This document shows positions 37,845 through 49,156 of a DNA stretch of 64,000 bases, in pieces; the first letter of the stretch is position 1; every line of letters begins with the position of its first letter. The notes under the pieces are model-generated. The model had not been told where the DNA came from, did no database searches, and saw only the letters and a program-made list of their open reading frames with translations. The DNA comes from Rhizobium croatiense (GTDB taxonomy: Bacteria > Pseudomonadota > Alphaproteobacteria > Rhizobiales > Rhizobiaceae): assembly GCF_019793465.1 (NCBI RefSeq), contig NZ_JAILYJ010000003.1:417915-481914 (forward strand). The letters are read 5' to 3'. Both the position numbers and the translations under genes were made by a program.

Positions 37845-38621
37845 ATGCAGATGTCCGAAATGCAACTGACGAAACGCCGCCTCCTGGGTGGGATCGCCAT
37901 CGCCGCAGCTGCTGCAGCGCTTGTCGCCTGCAACGACAGCAAGGACGCTGCCGATGCTTCGTCCTCCGGCAAGACCATGGCCGATGGCGCCAATGTCGAT
38001 ACCATGCAGACGTCGGCGACGTCGGCGACCGGCATGCCGGAGTCAGACGGCGATGTCGACATGGCCGAGGTGCTGAAACCCGGCGCGCTGCCGGAAATGG
38101 CGCTGGGCAAGGCTGACGCTCCTGTCAAGATCGTCGAATACATGTCGATGACCTGCCCGCATTGTGCCCATTTCCACAACACCACCTTCGACACGATCAA
38201 GCAGAAATACGTCGATACCGGCAAGGTGCAGTTCATCATCCGCGAATTCCCCTTCGATCCGCGCGCTGCCGCCGCCTTCATGCTCGCCCGCTGCAGCGCC
38301 GCCACTCCGGGGCAGATGAGCACGCCGGAGCAGTATTTCCCGATGGTTTCGATGCTGTTCAAGCAGCAGCAGGTCTGGGCCGCCGCCGATGATGGCCGCG
38401 CCGCACTGCTGCAGATGTCGAAGTTGGCCGGATTTACTGAGGATAGCTTCACGAAATGCTTGACGAACCAGAAGCTTCTGGATGAAGTGAACGCCACGCG
38501 GGAAAGGGGATCCAAGGATTTCGGCGTCGATGCCACGCCAACGTTCCTCATCAATGGCAAGCGCTATTCTGGAGACATGCCGGTTGACACCATGTCGAAG
38601 CTCATCGACAGCCTCATCTGA
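37845..38621 (+). CDS. DsbA-family thiol:disulfide oxidoreductase (thioredoxin fold)
   Basis: This 258-residue exported protein has an N-terminus with twin arginines (TKRRLLGGIAIAAA) and a lipobox-like ending LVAC (C29), so export by Tat or as a lipoprotein are both possible. An Asp/Ser-rich linker (30-75) follows, then the DsbA domain with the active site C104-P-H-C107 (MSMTCPHCAHFH) and cis-proline segment VDATPTFLINGKRYSG. Between DUF721 and smc is its usual place in Rhizobiales. A strong terminator follows. Confidence 0.91.
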   Translation: MQMSEMQLTKRRLLGGIAIAAAAAALVACNDSKDAADASSSGKTMADGANVDTMQTSATSATGMPESDGDVDMAEVLKPGALPEMALGKADAPVKIVEYMSMTCPHCAHFHNTTFDTIKQKYVDTGKVQFIIREFPFDPRAAAAFMLARCSAATPGQMSTPEQYFPMVSMLFKQQQVWAAADDGRAALLQMSKLAGFTEDSFTKCLTNQKLLDEVNATRERGSKDFGVDATPTFLINGKRYSGDMPVDTMSKLIDSLI

Positions 38622-38640
38622 ACCGGACCGTTTGACGATG

Positions 38641-38673
38641 ACGGGCGACGGCGAAAGCCGTGCGCCCGTTTTT
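38641..38673 (+). terminator. Rho-independent terminator after the dsbA gene
   Basis: ACGGGCG-ACGGC (38641-38652) pairs with GCCGT-CGCCCGT (38657-38669, one bulged G) around a GAAA tetraloop and runs into TTTTTCG. It begins 19 bases after the stop codon. Confidence 0.9.
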
Positions 38674-38699
38674 CGTTTTCGGCGCAGTTTGCTGCTGTG

Positions 38700-38855
38700 G
38701 CCCCCTCATCCGCCTGCCGGCACCTTCTCCCCGCTGGGGCGAAGGGGATTTGCCGCAGCGTCTCGATTCCCTCTTTTCCCCAGAGGGGGTCCGAAGGACG
38801 GGTTGAGACCCGTGGCTCAACCCCGGTCGGTGCCCGTAGGGCGGATGAGGGGGCT
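38700..38855. repeat. RIME-like inverted element upstream of smc
   Basis: The left arm CCCCCTCATCCGCCTGCCGG / CACCTTCTCCCCGC and the right arm TGCCCGTAGGGCGGATGAGG / GGGC are inverted copies. They enclose a third motif, CCTCTTTTCCCCAGAGG. The arms match the element at 566-788. It ends 21 bases before the smc start, so the smc promoter must lie within or upstream of it. Confidence 0.75.
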
Positions 38856-38876
38856 TCCTGCCGTGGATATTTCCGC

Positions 38877-41800
38877 ATGAAGTTCAACAAGCTGCGCGTG
38901 GTCGGCTTCAAATCCTTCGTCGAGCCGACGGAATTCATCATCGAGCGGGGGCTGACGGGCGTCGTCGGCCCGAACGGCTGCGGCAAGTCGAACCTCGTCG
39001 AGGCGCTGCGCTGGGTGATGGGCGAGAATTCCTACAAGAACATGCGCGCCTCGGGCATGGACGACGTGATCTTTTCCGGTTCCGGCAACCGCCCAGCGCG
39101 CAACACCGCCGAAGTCGCGCTCTATCTAGACAATGGCGAGCGTACCGCGCCCGCCGCCTTCAACGATGCCGACGAGATCCAGGTCACCCGCCGCATCGAG
39201 CGGGAACAGGGCTCGCTCTATCGCATCAACGGCAAGGAAAGCCGCGCCAAGGACGTGCAGCTGCTGTTTGCCGACGCCTCGACCGGGGCGCGATCACCCT
39301 CGATGGTCGGCCAGGGGCGCATCGGCGAGCTGATCCAGGCAAAGCCGCAGGCCCGCCGCCAGCTCTTGGAAGAGGCGGCCGGCATTTCGGGCCTGCATTC
39401 GCGCCGCCACGAGGCCGAACTGCGCCTGCGCGCCGCCGAAACCAATCTCGAACGCCTCGACGACGTCACCTCGCAGCTCGAAAGCCAGATCGAGAGCCTG
39501 AAGCGCCAGGCCCGCCAGGCCAACCGCTTCAAGACGCTGTCGGCCGATATCCGCGGCCGCGAGGCGATGCTGCTGCATATCCGCTGGGTGCAGGCCAAGG
39601 AGGCGGAAGCCGAGGCCGACAGCGCGCTGAACCAGGCAACCGTCATCGTCGCCCAAAAGGCGCAAGCCCAGATGGAGGCGGCCAAGAACCAGGGCATCGC
39701 CAGCCTGAAACTGCCGGAACTGCGCGAGGGCGAGGCGCGCGCCGCCGCCGCGTTGCAGCGCCTGCAGATCGCCCGCAGCCAGCTGGAGGAGGATGCCGGC
39801 CGCATCCTGCGCCGCCGCGACGAGTTGACTCGCCGTCTCGCCCAGCTGGCGGAAGATATCCGCCGCGAGGAGCGGCTGGTCGCCGACAATGCCGTCATTC
39901 TCGCCAAGCTCGACGCCGAAGAGGCGGAAATAACGGAAATCCTCGCCGATTCCGGCCGTTATGCCGAGGAAACCCGCGAGGCTTTCGAGGGGGCGGCGGC
40001 AAAGCTTGCCGACAGCGAACGCATCTTCGCCCAGCTGACCGCCGAGCGGGCCGAGGCTGCTGCCGGCCGCAACCAGCTGGAGCGCGCCATCCGCGATCTC
40101 GCCGACCGTCGCATGCGCCTCGAACGGCAGATGAACGAGGCCAACCAGGAACTTGCGGCTATCGGTGAAAAGATCGCCGGCCTGCCCGATCCCGACGAGA
40201 AGCGCGCCATCGTCGAGGCCGGCGAAATCGCGCTTGCCGATGCCGAAGCCGCCGTCCAGGGCATCGAGCAGGCGCTGGCCGCCGCCCGCCAGACCGAAGC
40301 GCTGTCCCGCGCCCCGGTCGAGCAGGCCCGCGCCGGCCTCAATGCTATCGAAACCGAGGCCCGCACCATTTCCCGCATGCTCGCCGCCGGTGCGGCCGCC
40401 GGCAAGTTTCCGCCGGTCGCCGACGAGCTGAAGGTCGATCGCGGCTTCGAAACCGCGCTGGGGGCTGCGCTCGGCGACGATCTGGAGTCGCCGCTCGATG
40501 CCGAGGCGCCGGCTCATTGGTCGCAGAATGGCGATGGCGCCGGCGATCCCGCGCTTCCCGCAGGCGCCACACCGCTGTTGACCCATGTCCGCGCCCCCGC
40601 CGCGCTCACCCGCCGCTTGCGCCAGATCGGCCTGGTCGACGAGGCCGAAGCGCAAGCGCTGATGGCGGCGCTGAAGCCCGGCCAGCGCCTGGTGACGAGA
40701 GAAGGCGCCGTCTATCGCTGGGACGGCCATGTCGCCGGCGCCGATGCTCCGAGCGCTGCCGCCCTGCGCCTTGCCCAGAAAAACCGCCTGGCCGAGCTCG
40801 AAGGCGAGGCGGCGATCGCCCGTGACGTGCTTGCCGAAGCCGAGGAACGGCAGGCGGCCGCCGCCGAGGCGATCCGGGTGGAAGAACGCAAGCTCGCCGA
40901 AGCCCGCGACATGAGCCGGCTGTCGGCGCGTCATCTGGCCGAAGCGCGCGATGCGCTTGCCGCGGCCGAGCGTGCCTCCGGCGATCTGATCCGCCGCCGC
41001 GATGTCGTCAGCGAGGCTGCTAGCCAGCTCGGCGCGCAGCTGGAGGAGATCGGCATCCAGGAGGAAAATGCCCGCATCGAGCTGGAGGACGCGCCCGATC
41101 TGACGGAGATCGACGAGCGGCTGCGTTTCCAGCAGGCGGAGTTGGCGACCGACCGCGGCGCGCTGGCCGAGGCCCGCGCCCGCCATGAAAGCCTCGCCAG
41201 GGAAAACGAAGCCCGCCAGCGCCGCATCATGGCGATCGGCCAGGAGCGCGAGACCTGGCGCCAGCGGGCGGCAAGCGGCGAAAATCATGTCGCGACACTG
41301 CGCGAGCGCGAGGAAGAGGCACGCGAAGAGGCGGCCGATCTGGAAATGGCGCCTGATGAATTCGACGACAAGCGCCGGGCCCTGCTCTCCGAATTGCAGA
41401 AGGCCGAGGAGGCGCGCCGCAATGCCGGCGATCTCCTGGCCGAGGCCGAACGCATCCAGCGCGAGGCCGACCACAAGGCGGCAACGGCGCTTTCCGAACT
41501 TGCCGAATGCCGCGAACGCCGCGGCCGCGCCGAGGAGCGCCTGGTCTCGGCCCGCGAGAAGCGGCAGGAAAGCGAAAGCCGCATCCGCGAGGTGCTGAAC
41601 GTTCCCCCGCACGAGGCGCTGCGGCTCACAGGCCTGCAGCCGATGCAGGCGCTGCCCGATCCGCGCGAGGTCGAGCGCGATCTGGAGCGGCTGAAGATGG
41701 AGCGCGAGCGGCTCGGCGCCGTCAACCTGCGCGCCGACGAGGAACAGAAGGAACTGAGCGAAAAGCTCGAAGCGCTGATCAAGGAGCGCGACGACGTCAT

Positions 41801-42338
41801 CGATGCGATCCGCAAGCTGCGCGGCGCCATCCAGAGTTTGAACCGCGAAGGGCGTGAACGGCTGATCGCCGCCTTCGACGTCGTCAACGGCCAGTTCCAG
41901 CGGCTGTTCACCCATCTGTTCGGCGGCGGCACCGCCGAGCTGCAGCTGATCGAATCCGACGACCCGCTGGAAGCCGGCCTCGAAATCCTGGCCCGGCCGC
42001 CCGGCAAGAAGCCGCAGACCATGACGCTGCTCTCAGGCGGCGAACAGGCGCTGACGGCAATGGCGCTGATCTTTGCCGTCTTCCTCACCAATCCGGCGCC
42101 GATCTGCGTGCTCGACGAGGTGGACGCGCCGCTCGACGACCACAATGTCGAGCGCTATTGCAACCTGATGGACGAAATGGCGGCCTCCACCGAAACCCGC
42201 TTCGTCATCATCACCCACAACCCGATCACCATGGCCCGCATGAACCGCCTCTTCGGCGTCACCATGGCCGAACAGGGCGTCTCCACCCTGGTCTCCGTCG
42301 ACCTGCAGACCGCCGAACGCCTGCGCGAGATCGCGTAA
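38877..42338 (+). CDS. smc: Chromosome segregation protein SMC
   Basis: This 1153-residue condensin ATPase has Walker A GPNGCGKS (31-38), a Q-loop/R-loop region with GQGRIGELIQAKPQARRQLLEEAAG, and a first coiled coil to about 500. A hinge (about 505-615) contains KFPPVADELKVDRGFETALGAALGDD, then comes the second coiled coil. Near the end are signature LLSGGEQALTA (about 1050) and Walker B CVLDEVDAPLDD. ATG 38877 gives the canonical MKFNKLRVVGFKSFVEP start. SMC acts with ScpA/ScpB to organise and segregate the chromosome. Confidence 0.96.
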   Translation: MKFNKLRVVGFKSFVEPTEFIIERGLTGVVGPNGCGKSNLVEALRWVMGENSYKNMRASGMDDVIFSGSGNRPARNTAEVALYLDNGERTAPAAFNDADEIQVTRRIEREQGSLYRINGKESRAKDVQLLFADASTGARSPSMVGQGRIGELIQAKPQARRQLLEEAAGISGLHSRRHEAELRLRAAETNLERLDDVTSQLESQIESLKRQARQANRFKTLSADIRGREAMLLHIRWVQAKEAEAEADSALNQATVIVAQKAQAQMEAAKNQGIASLKLPELREGEARAAAALQRLQIARSQLEEDAGRILRRRDELTRRLAQLAEDIRREERLVADNAVILAKLDAEEAEITEILADSGRYAEETREAFEGAAAKLADSERIFAQLTAERAEAAAGRNQLERAIRDLADRRMRLERQMNEANQELAAIGEKIAGLPDPDEKRAIVEAGEIALADAEAAVQGIEQALAAARQTEALSRAPVEQARAGLNAIETEARTISRMLAAGAAAGKFPPVADELKVDRGFETALGAALGDDLESPLDAEAPAHWSQNGDGAGDPALPAGATPLLTHVRAPAALTRRLRQIGLVDEAEAQALMAALKPGQRLVTREGAVYRWDGHVAGADAPSAAALRLAQKNRLAELEGEAAIARDVLAEAEERQAAAAEAIRVEERKLAEARDMSRLSARHLAEARDALAAAERASGDLIRRRDVVSEAASQLGAQLEEIGIQEENARIELEDAPDLTEIDERLRFQQAELATDRGALAEARARHESLARENEARQRRIMAIGQERETWRQRAASGENHVATLREREEEAREEAADLEMAPDEFDDKRRALLSELQKAEEARRNAGDLLAEAERIQREADHKAATALSELAECRERRGRAEERLVSAREKRQESESRIREVLNVPPHEALRLTGLQPMQALPDPREVERDLERLKMERERLGAVNLRADEEQKELSEKLEALIKERDDVIDAIRKLRGAIQSLNREGRERLIAAFDVVNGQFQRLFTHLFGGGTAELQLIESDDPLEAGLEILARPPGKKPQTMTLLSGGEQALTAMALIFAVFLTNPAPICVLDEVDAPLDDHNVERYCNLMDEMAASTETRFVIITHNPITMARMNRLFGVTMAEQGVSTLVSVDLQTAERLREIA

Positions 42339-42968
42339 GGTTTGCGTGGCGGCTGTGCTCCCAGGGTCAAGCCCTGGGATCACCGAGGAGAGGTGGTGCC
42401 TGGCCGCGCCGGGCGCGATGAAGCTACGGCCGGCGCTGAGGAGCACGCTGCATCGCCGGTGCGTCTGGCGAGAACGCCAACCACACTCTCCGTCATCCCA
42501 GGGCTTGACCCTGGGATCCACGACCAAGCAGGTGGACTTCCATTTCTCTGCGGTTGGACGCCTTCGCTATTCACCCAGTGCCAGCCGCATGGATCCCAGG
42601 GTCAAGCCCTGGGATGACGGAGGAGAGGTGGTGCCAGGTTGACGGAGGACAGGTGGTGCCAGAATGACGGAGGAGAGGTGGTGCCTGGGTGGCGTAGGAG
42701 AGGTGGTGCCAGGTTGACGGCGGAGGTGGTGCTCGCTCGACGGAGGAGAGAAGATCCGAGTGGACGGAGCAGAGGTGGTGCCAGGAGACACGAGCCGCGC
42801 CGGGCGCGATCAACCGAGCGCGACGGAGAAAGCTGCATCGGCGGTGCGTCTGGCAGCAAAGCCAACCACCTCTCCGTCATCCCAGGGCTTGACCCTGGGA
42901 TCCACAACCAAGCCACTCGGCTTCTATTTCTCTACAGTGGGACTGTTCACCGACCCGGCCTGATCCAC
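42339..42968. repeat. Repeat-filled gap after smc (palindromes at 42360-42378, 42487-42623, 42871-42906)
   Basis: The 630 bases between smc and the GST gene contain no convincing gene. They hold a lone hairpin (CCCAGGG / CCCTGGG), a full inverted pair of the CTCCGTCATCC family with the GTGCGTCTGGCGAGAACG flank, a degenerate 25-bp tandem array listed separately, and one further palindrome. Several short open frames on both strands come from the repeats. Confidence 0.75.
42615..42786 (+). repeat. Degenerate 25-bp tandem array (about seven units)
   Basis: Units of the form TGACGGAGGAGAGGTGGTGC plus CAGGT follow one another. The first four are exactly 25 bases long (42615-42714) with two to five differences each, then shortened units of 22-26 bases follow. 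The array starts from the tail of a CTCCGTCATCC palindrome, as if that end had been amplified by slippage. Confidence 0.8.
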
Positions 42969-43619
42969 TCACCCACCCGACGCGGCCTGGAACACCGCCA
43001 GCTGTGCGGCGAAGGCGCGCTGGTAGGCCGGGCGCGCCTCGGCGCGGGCGACATAGCCGGCGAGGTTCGGGTATTCGTCCAGGATGTTCGATGATTTCAG
43101 CCGCAGCAGCACCGAGACCATCAGCAGGTCGCCGGCGCTGAAGGCGCCATCGAGCCAGTCGGCATCGCCGAGGCGGGCGGAAAGGCTGTCCAGCCGTTTG
43201 CGGATGCTCTCCTCGAGCGCGCGCAGGCGCTGCTCGTACCAGGGCTGGTCACGTTCGAGGATCCTGGTGAGGCTGTGATCGAAGACCGGCGGCTCCACGG
43301 TGTTGAGCGCGGCAAACATCCATGAAATCGCCCGCGCCCGAGCATTGGTTTCGTCCGGCAGCAGGCCGCCGTGACGCTCGGCGATGTGCAGCACGATCGC
43401 GCCGGACTCGAACAAGGTGAGATCGCCTTCCTCATAGGTCGGGATCTGCCCGAAAGGCTGGAGCGCCAGATGCGCCGGCTCCTTCATCGCCTTGAAGGAG
43501 ACGAGGCGAACCTCGTAGGGCTGCCCCACTTCCTCGAGCGCCCAGCGAATCCGCATGTCGCGCGCCAGGCCGCGGCCGCGATCGGGCGAACGCTCAAAGG
43601 CGGTAATGGTGATCGTCAT
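42969..43619 (-). CDS. Glutathione S-transferase family protein
   Basis: This 216-residue protein has a thioredoxin-like N-terminal domain (MTITITAFERSPDRGRGLARDMRIRWALEEVGQPYEVRLVSF, then FGQIPTYEEGDLTLFESGAIVLHIAE with the cis-Pro and SGA glutathione-binding turn) and a helical C-terminal domain (GAFSAGDLLMVSVLLRLK, the usual D for capping). Start 43619 gives a normal GST N-terminus. The substrate is unknown. Confidence 0.93.
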   Translation of the reverse strand: MTITITAFERSPDRGRGLARDMRIRWALEEVGQPYEVRLVSFKAMKEPAHLALQPFGQIPTYEEGDLTLFESGAIVLHIAERHGGLLPDETNARARAISWMFAALNTVEPPVFDHSLTRILERDQPWYEQRLRALEESIRKRLDSLSARLGDADWLDGAFSAGDLLMVSVLLRLKSSNILDEYPNLAGYVARAEARPAYQRAFAAQLAVFQAASGG

Positions 43620-43738
43620 CGCTTCCTCCATCGCTGTCTGTCTTGAAGACGTCCGGCCGGACGGGGTTCCGACATCGATATTCGAGATAGTCCTCGCCGC
43701 CGCTTCGCATAGGGCGAACGCCCTGCCGGCGCCGCACG

Positions 43739-44272
43739 TCAGCCTTCTGCCTCGCCGCATTTCGACAGAATCTCGTCGACGACGACGGCGAGCGGCGCCG
43801 TGGCGTCGATGCGCAGCGCATGCTGGGGAATATCCTCTTTCGTCGCATGCAATCGCATGATCAGCGCCTGTTCGGCCTGTCGTCCGCCGAACTCGTCTTC
43901 GGGCTTGGCGGCAAGCCGGCGCTTCAGCGTGTCGAGATCGACATCGAGCTCGAAAACCGCGTCGAACCAATCGACGAAGCGGGGAAGATTGCGAGAGCCA
44001 CCGCAGAAGAACGAGATGAGGCTGCGTCGATCGACGATCATGGCTCTGACCTTCCCGACATCCCAGAGGTGATGCGCGTGCACCCATGCGGTGCGGTCCG
44101 CCACGCTCTCGTCGGCAGGCGCGTCCACCGGTTTTCCGGTCGTGGGATCGCCGCGATAGGCAAGCTCCCGGTCGCCATGGACGACATGGTAGCCACGCCG
44201 CTGCAGCTCTTCGGCCACCGCGGTCTTGACGGCGCCGGAAACGCCTTCAATCAGATAGTTTCTGACGCCCAT
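43739..44272 (-). CDS. P-loop nucleoside/small-molecule kinase-like protein with altered Walker A
   Basis: This 177-residue protein starts MGVRNYLIEGVSGAVKTAVAEELQ. The fold (strand, P-loop, helix, GYHVVHGDRELAYRGDP) is that of small AAA/kinase-type ATP-binding proteins, but the loop reads GVSGAVKT (10-17), with Val where the family has Gly before the lysine. Later segments HHLWDVGKVRAMIVD, FFCGGSRN and VFELDVDLDTLKRRLAAK fit the family. The protein may bind nucleotide poorly. It lies upstream of the GST gene on the same strand. Confidence 0.72.
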   Translation of the reverse strand: MGVRNYLIEGVSGAVKTAVAEELQRRGYHVVHGDRELAYRGDPTTGKPVDAPADESVADRTAWVHAHHLWDVGKVRAMIVDRRSLISFFCGGSRNLPRFVDWFDAVFELDVDLDTLKRRLAAKPEDEFGGRQAEQALIMRLHATKEDIPQHALRIDATAPLAVVVDEILSKCGEAEG

Positions 44273-45163
44273 GTCGATGATCTCTGAAACAGCCGTCCTC
44301 ATTCAACGGCGCGATTGGCTTACCATGGTTGCCGCCGCTGCGAAACGCCTGGGATGGTGTCGCCAGGTGGAATGGATCCCAGGCTCGAAGGCCTGGGATG
44401 ACGGAGGAGCGGGGCGTTTCCGTCATGGTCGCTCGGAATGCTTCTTGCATCTCGCCGAGCCGCCTCCGATGGCGGGCGCCGAGGGGCGTCCCGGCCTTGG
44501 GAGCTTCAAGTTCCGATCAATCGGCGTGCATTTTTCGCGCATTCGGCGATAAACACCAAAAAAGGTCGGCTGTCTTGCGCCCCGTACCCCATTTGGGTGA
44601 TGCTCTTTTCGCTGACTTGCATTAGAAGTTGTTTCAACGCAACCTGATTACTTTGCTGAAAAAAGCGGGCGCTCAGCGTGGCGGATGTCGAATTTGCGAT
44701 GCGCTTTCCGGGTAGAGGGCAAGAATCCGGGGAGCTGTTTGGAGCAATGACGGGGGCGTAAGGCGGCTTTCCAGGCATTGCGGAAAACAACGATCGGAAT
44801 GGTTCCATGAACCGTTCCGGGTTGCGGGACCCCCCGTCCGGTTTTCCTGGCCGGACGGAAACAAGGCTTTGCGGGGCAATGTTGCAGCCCCGCAAAGCTT
44901 TTTTTATGCCTTGTTCCCATCAGGCGCGGTTCATAGTTTGACCGGATTGCCCGCGAAAATATTGTGCGGCGCAGCATTTTTGCCGCATTTGTCGATTTTC
45001 ATTTCAACTCCAAGGCATTAAGCTAATCATGGAGGCTGCTGACAATGCCGGCCAAGTTTCTCTTCGTTATCCCCCGGACAAGGCCTGGGATGACGCCGGA
45101 AGGAGGGCGAGGCAGTCGACAGCTGAAGGATCACGCTGATCCTTCCGTGGTGTTGGGGGGAAG
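44273..45163. other. 890-base gap: palindrome (44373-44408), candidate sRNA, ppdK leader
   Basis: After the P-loop gene comes one CTCCGTCATCC-type palindrome (ATGGATCCCAGGCTCGAAGG ...). Then follow about 350 bases without recognisable content, then three consecutive hairpins ending in a strong terminator (listed as a candidate ncRNA), and finally the 250-base region before ppdK with a lone half palindrome near 45078-45095. Short minus-strand frames here look accidental. Confidence 0.55.
44795..44905 (+). ncRNA. Candidate trans-encoded small RNA (three hairpins with terminator)
   Basis: Three hairpins follow in series. The first is CGGAATGGTTC / GAACCGTTCCG (44795-44819, loop CAT), the second CCGTCCGG / CCGGACGG (44834-44858), and the third GCTTTGCGGGGC / GCCCCGCAAAGC (44866-44898), a 12-bp perfect stem followed by seven T (44899-44905). 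No open frame ends just upstream on this strand, so the terminator has no protein gene to serve. The layout is that of rhizobial Hfq-type sRNAs. The 5' end is not determined and could lie further upstream. Confidence 0.6.
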
Positions 45164-47830
<2,667 letters not shown>

Positions 47831-47854
47831 AGACGCCGGCGGCGCCTTCGGTGG

Positions 47855-48130
47855 TCAGTAGCGATACCGCCAGCGATCGCGGTAGACATAGGGGCCGTTC
47901 AGATCCCAGGCCATGCGGTTCATCATCTCGGCACTTTGCGCCCGTGATTCAGCCCGGCGGTCGAGATCGATGCGCTGCAGGCAGGTGGCAAAACCATCTG
48001 AGCCGCGGCGGAAACCATAACTCAGGCACTGCCGCTCATCCGCCGCCCGCCGCTCCTCCGGCGTCATCGTCTGGCAGGCGGAAAGGCCGGCGATGGTGGC
48101 GAGAAGGGTGATGAGGAGAGCGATGCGCAT
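47855..48130 (-). CDS. Small lipoprotein, cysteine-containing
   Basis: This 91-residue protein has a lipoprotein signal peptide ending LSAC (C19). The mature part is QTMTPEERRAADERQCLSYGFRRGSDGFATCLQRIDLDRRAES, a small motif with two conserved cysteines seen in many rhizobial lipoproteins, and it ends in an aromatic, Arg-rich tail (DRWRYRY). ATG 48130 has AAGGAA upstream. Function unknown. Confidence 0.84.
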   Translation of the reverse strand: MRIALLITLLATIAGLSACQTMTPEERRAADERQCLSYGFRRGSDGFATCLQRIDLDRRAESRAQSAEMMNRMAWDLNGPYVYRDRWRYRY

Positions 48131-48604
48131 CGGGCTATTCCTTGCTTTTCCCTGAGGAAAGGCCATTCGGCTGCGGGCGTCAAGCTGTAGGCGCGGGGCG
48201 AGTCCCTGGTTTCGCTGGCGGATGGCTGACAGGGATGCCGACCTATAAATGGTTTCTTCTGCCCACCCCACCCTCCGTCATGCTCGGCCTTGAGCCGAGC
48301 ATCCACGCCGCACCCATCGGCAGCAGTTGCATGGATCCCAGGCTCAAGGCCTGGGATGACGGAGAGTGTGGTGGGCGGTTTTCGCCAAACGCGCCGCCAG
48401 AGTAGGGAGACTCCGCACAAGAACGAGCGAGTGTCCGCCCCACCCTCCGTAATCCTCGGCCTTGAGCCGAGGATCGGCCTTGAGCCGAGCATCCACGCCG
48501 CACCCATCGGCAGCAGTTGCATGGATCCCAGGCTCACGGCCTGGGATGACGGAGAGTGTGGTTTGCGTTTGCGCCAAGCGCGCCGCCAGAGGGAGAATGG
48601 AAGG
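48131..48604. repeat. Gap with duplicated palindromic repeat units (48272-48364, 48444-48554)
   Basis: Two copies of a unit of about 85 bases (GGCCTTGAGCCGAGCATCCA, then GCAGCAGTTGCATGGATCCC, then a GATGACGGAGAGTGTGG end) are almost identical and lie about 190 bases apart, which points to a recent duplication. The second copy carries an additional partial palindrome. GCGCCGCCAGAG follows each copy. No gene is apparent. Confidence 0.75.
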
Positions 48605-48796
48605 CTACGCCGCCCCGGCCGGATCGCCGATCGGCAGCAGCGCCGGGTCGAGTGGGCGGTCTTGCGGGTTCTTCGTATCGGCCGGATCCTCGGCCGGCGT
48701 CAGCGGCGGTTTTTCCTGAGTGGGGTCGGGAATGCCGGGTGTCGGGGTCGGCCCGCGCGGCGGATCGGCATTGGGGATCGGATCTTTGTTCGGCAT
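48605..48796 (-). CDS. Small Pro/Asp-rich hypothetical protein
   Basis: This 63-residue protein starts MPNKDPIPNADPPRGPTPTP and is made almost entirely of Pro, Asp, Ala, Thr and Leu. It has no signal peptide or membrane segment and is probably disordered. A near-ideal AAAAGGAGGCGATC site precedes ATG 48796, the main reason to believe it is real. It is divergent from the zinc-ribbon gene. No family is recognised. Confidence 0.68.
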   Translation of the reverse strand: MPNKDPIPNADPPRGPTPTPGIPDPTQEKPPLTPAEDPADTKNPQDRPLDPALLPIGDPAGAA

Positions 48797-48901
48797 GATC
48801 GCCTCCTTTTCGACAAGGGAACGGCATCGCCGGGAGATGGTTCCACTTTCACGAGCCGGCATTCCTCTGTATGAGGAAGCCTCTCAAGCATGGAAACCAG
48901 C

Positions 48902-49147
48902 ATGGCCATCCGCGATCGATTTTCGAAGAAACTGAACTGCCCGCAATGCGGCAATACCGGCTTTGCCGAGGCCTCGGAGATCGACGATCCCAAGCGCAAG
49001 CATCCGGATTTCAAGGTCGATCAGCTGCCGCGCGGCTTTGGCGTGCAGCGCCCTTCCAACCACCAGGAAAGCTTCATGCTCAAATGCGAATGCGGCCGCA
49101 AGTTCCCCTTCCGCAGCCTCGCGGAGGCCGCGGCCGAGCGGCGCTGA
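48902..49147 (+). CDS. Small zinc-ribbon protein
   Basis: This 81-residue protein starts MAIRDRFSKKLNCPQCGNTG and has C13/C16 (CPQC) and C62/C64 (CEC) about 45 residues apart, the spacing of a small zinc ribbon. The middle has DPKRKHPDFKVDQLPRGF. ATG 48890 is an alternative start that adds four residues. It is soluble, with an unknown role. Confidence 0.7.
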   Translation: MAIRDRFSKKLNCPQCGNTGFAEASEIDDPKRKHPDFKVDQLPRGFGVQRPSNHQESFMLKCECGRKFPFRSLAEAAAERR

Positions 49148-49156
49148 TTCAGAAGT

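Noticed and set aside
39294..41915. 873-codon open frame on the minus strand
   Set aside because: It lies wholly inside smc, has biased composition and no motif; smc has complete Walker and signature motifs.
42339..42968. Repeat array considered as a CRISPR
   Set aside because: Units are directly adjacent with no unique spacers, are degenerate, and no cas genes are near.
44506..44895. 129-codon minus-strand frame in the gap before ppdK
   Set aside because: No ribosome site, low-quality composition, and it covers the candidate sRNA hairpins, whose symmetry explains the open frame.
48243..48577. Several short open frames on both strands
   Set aside because: They are created by the palindromic repeats (recurring SVIPGLEPGIH and SRPGMTE translations), seen identically in other repeat-filled gaps.
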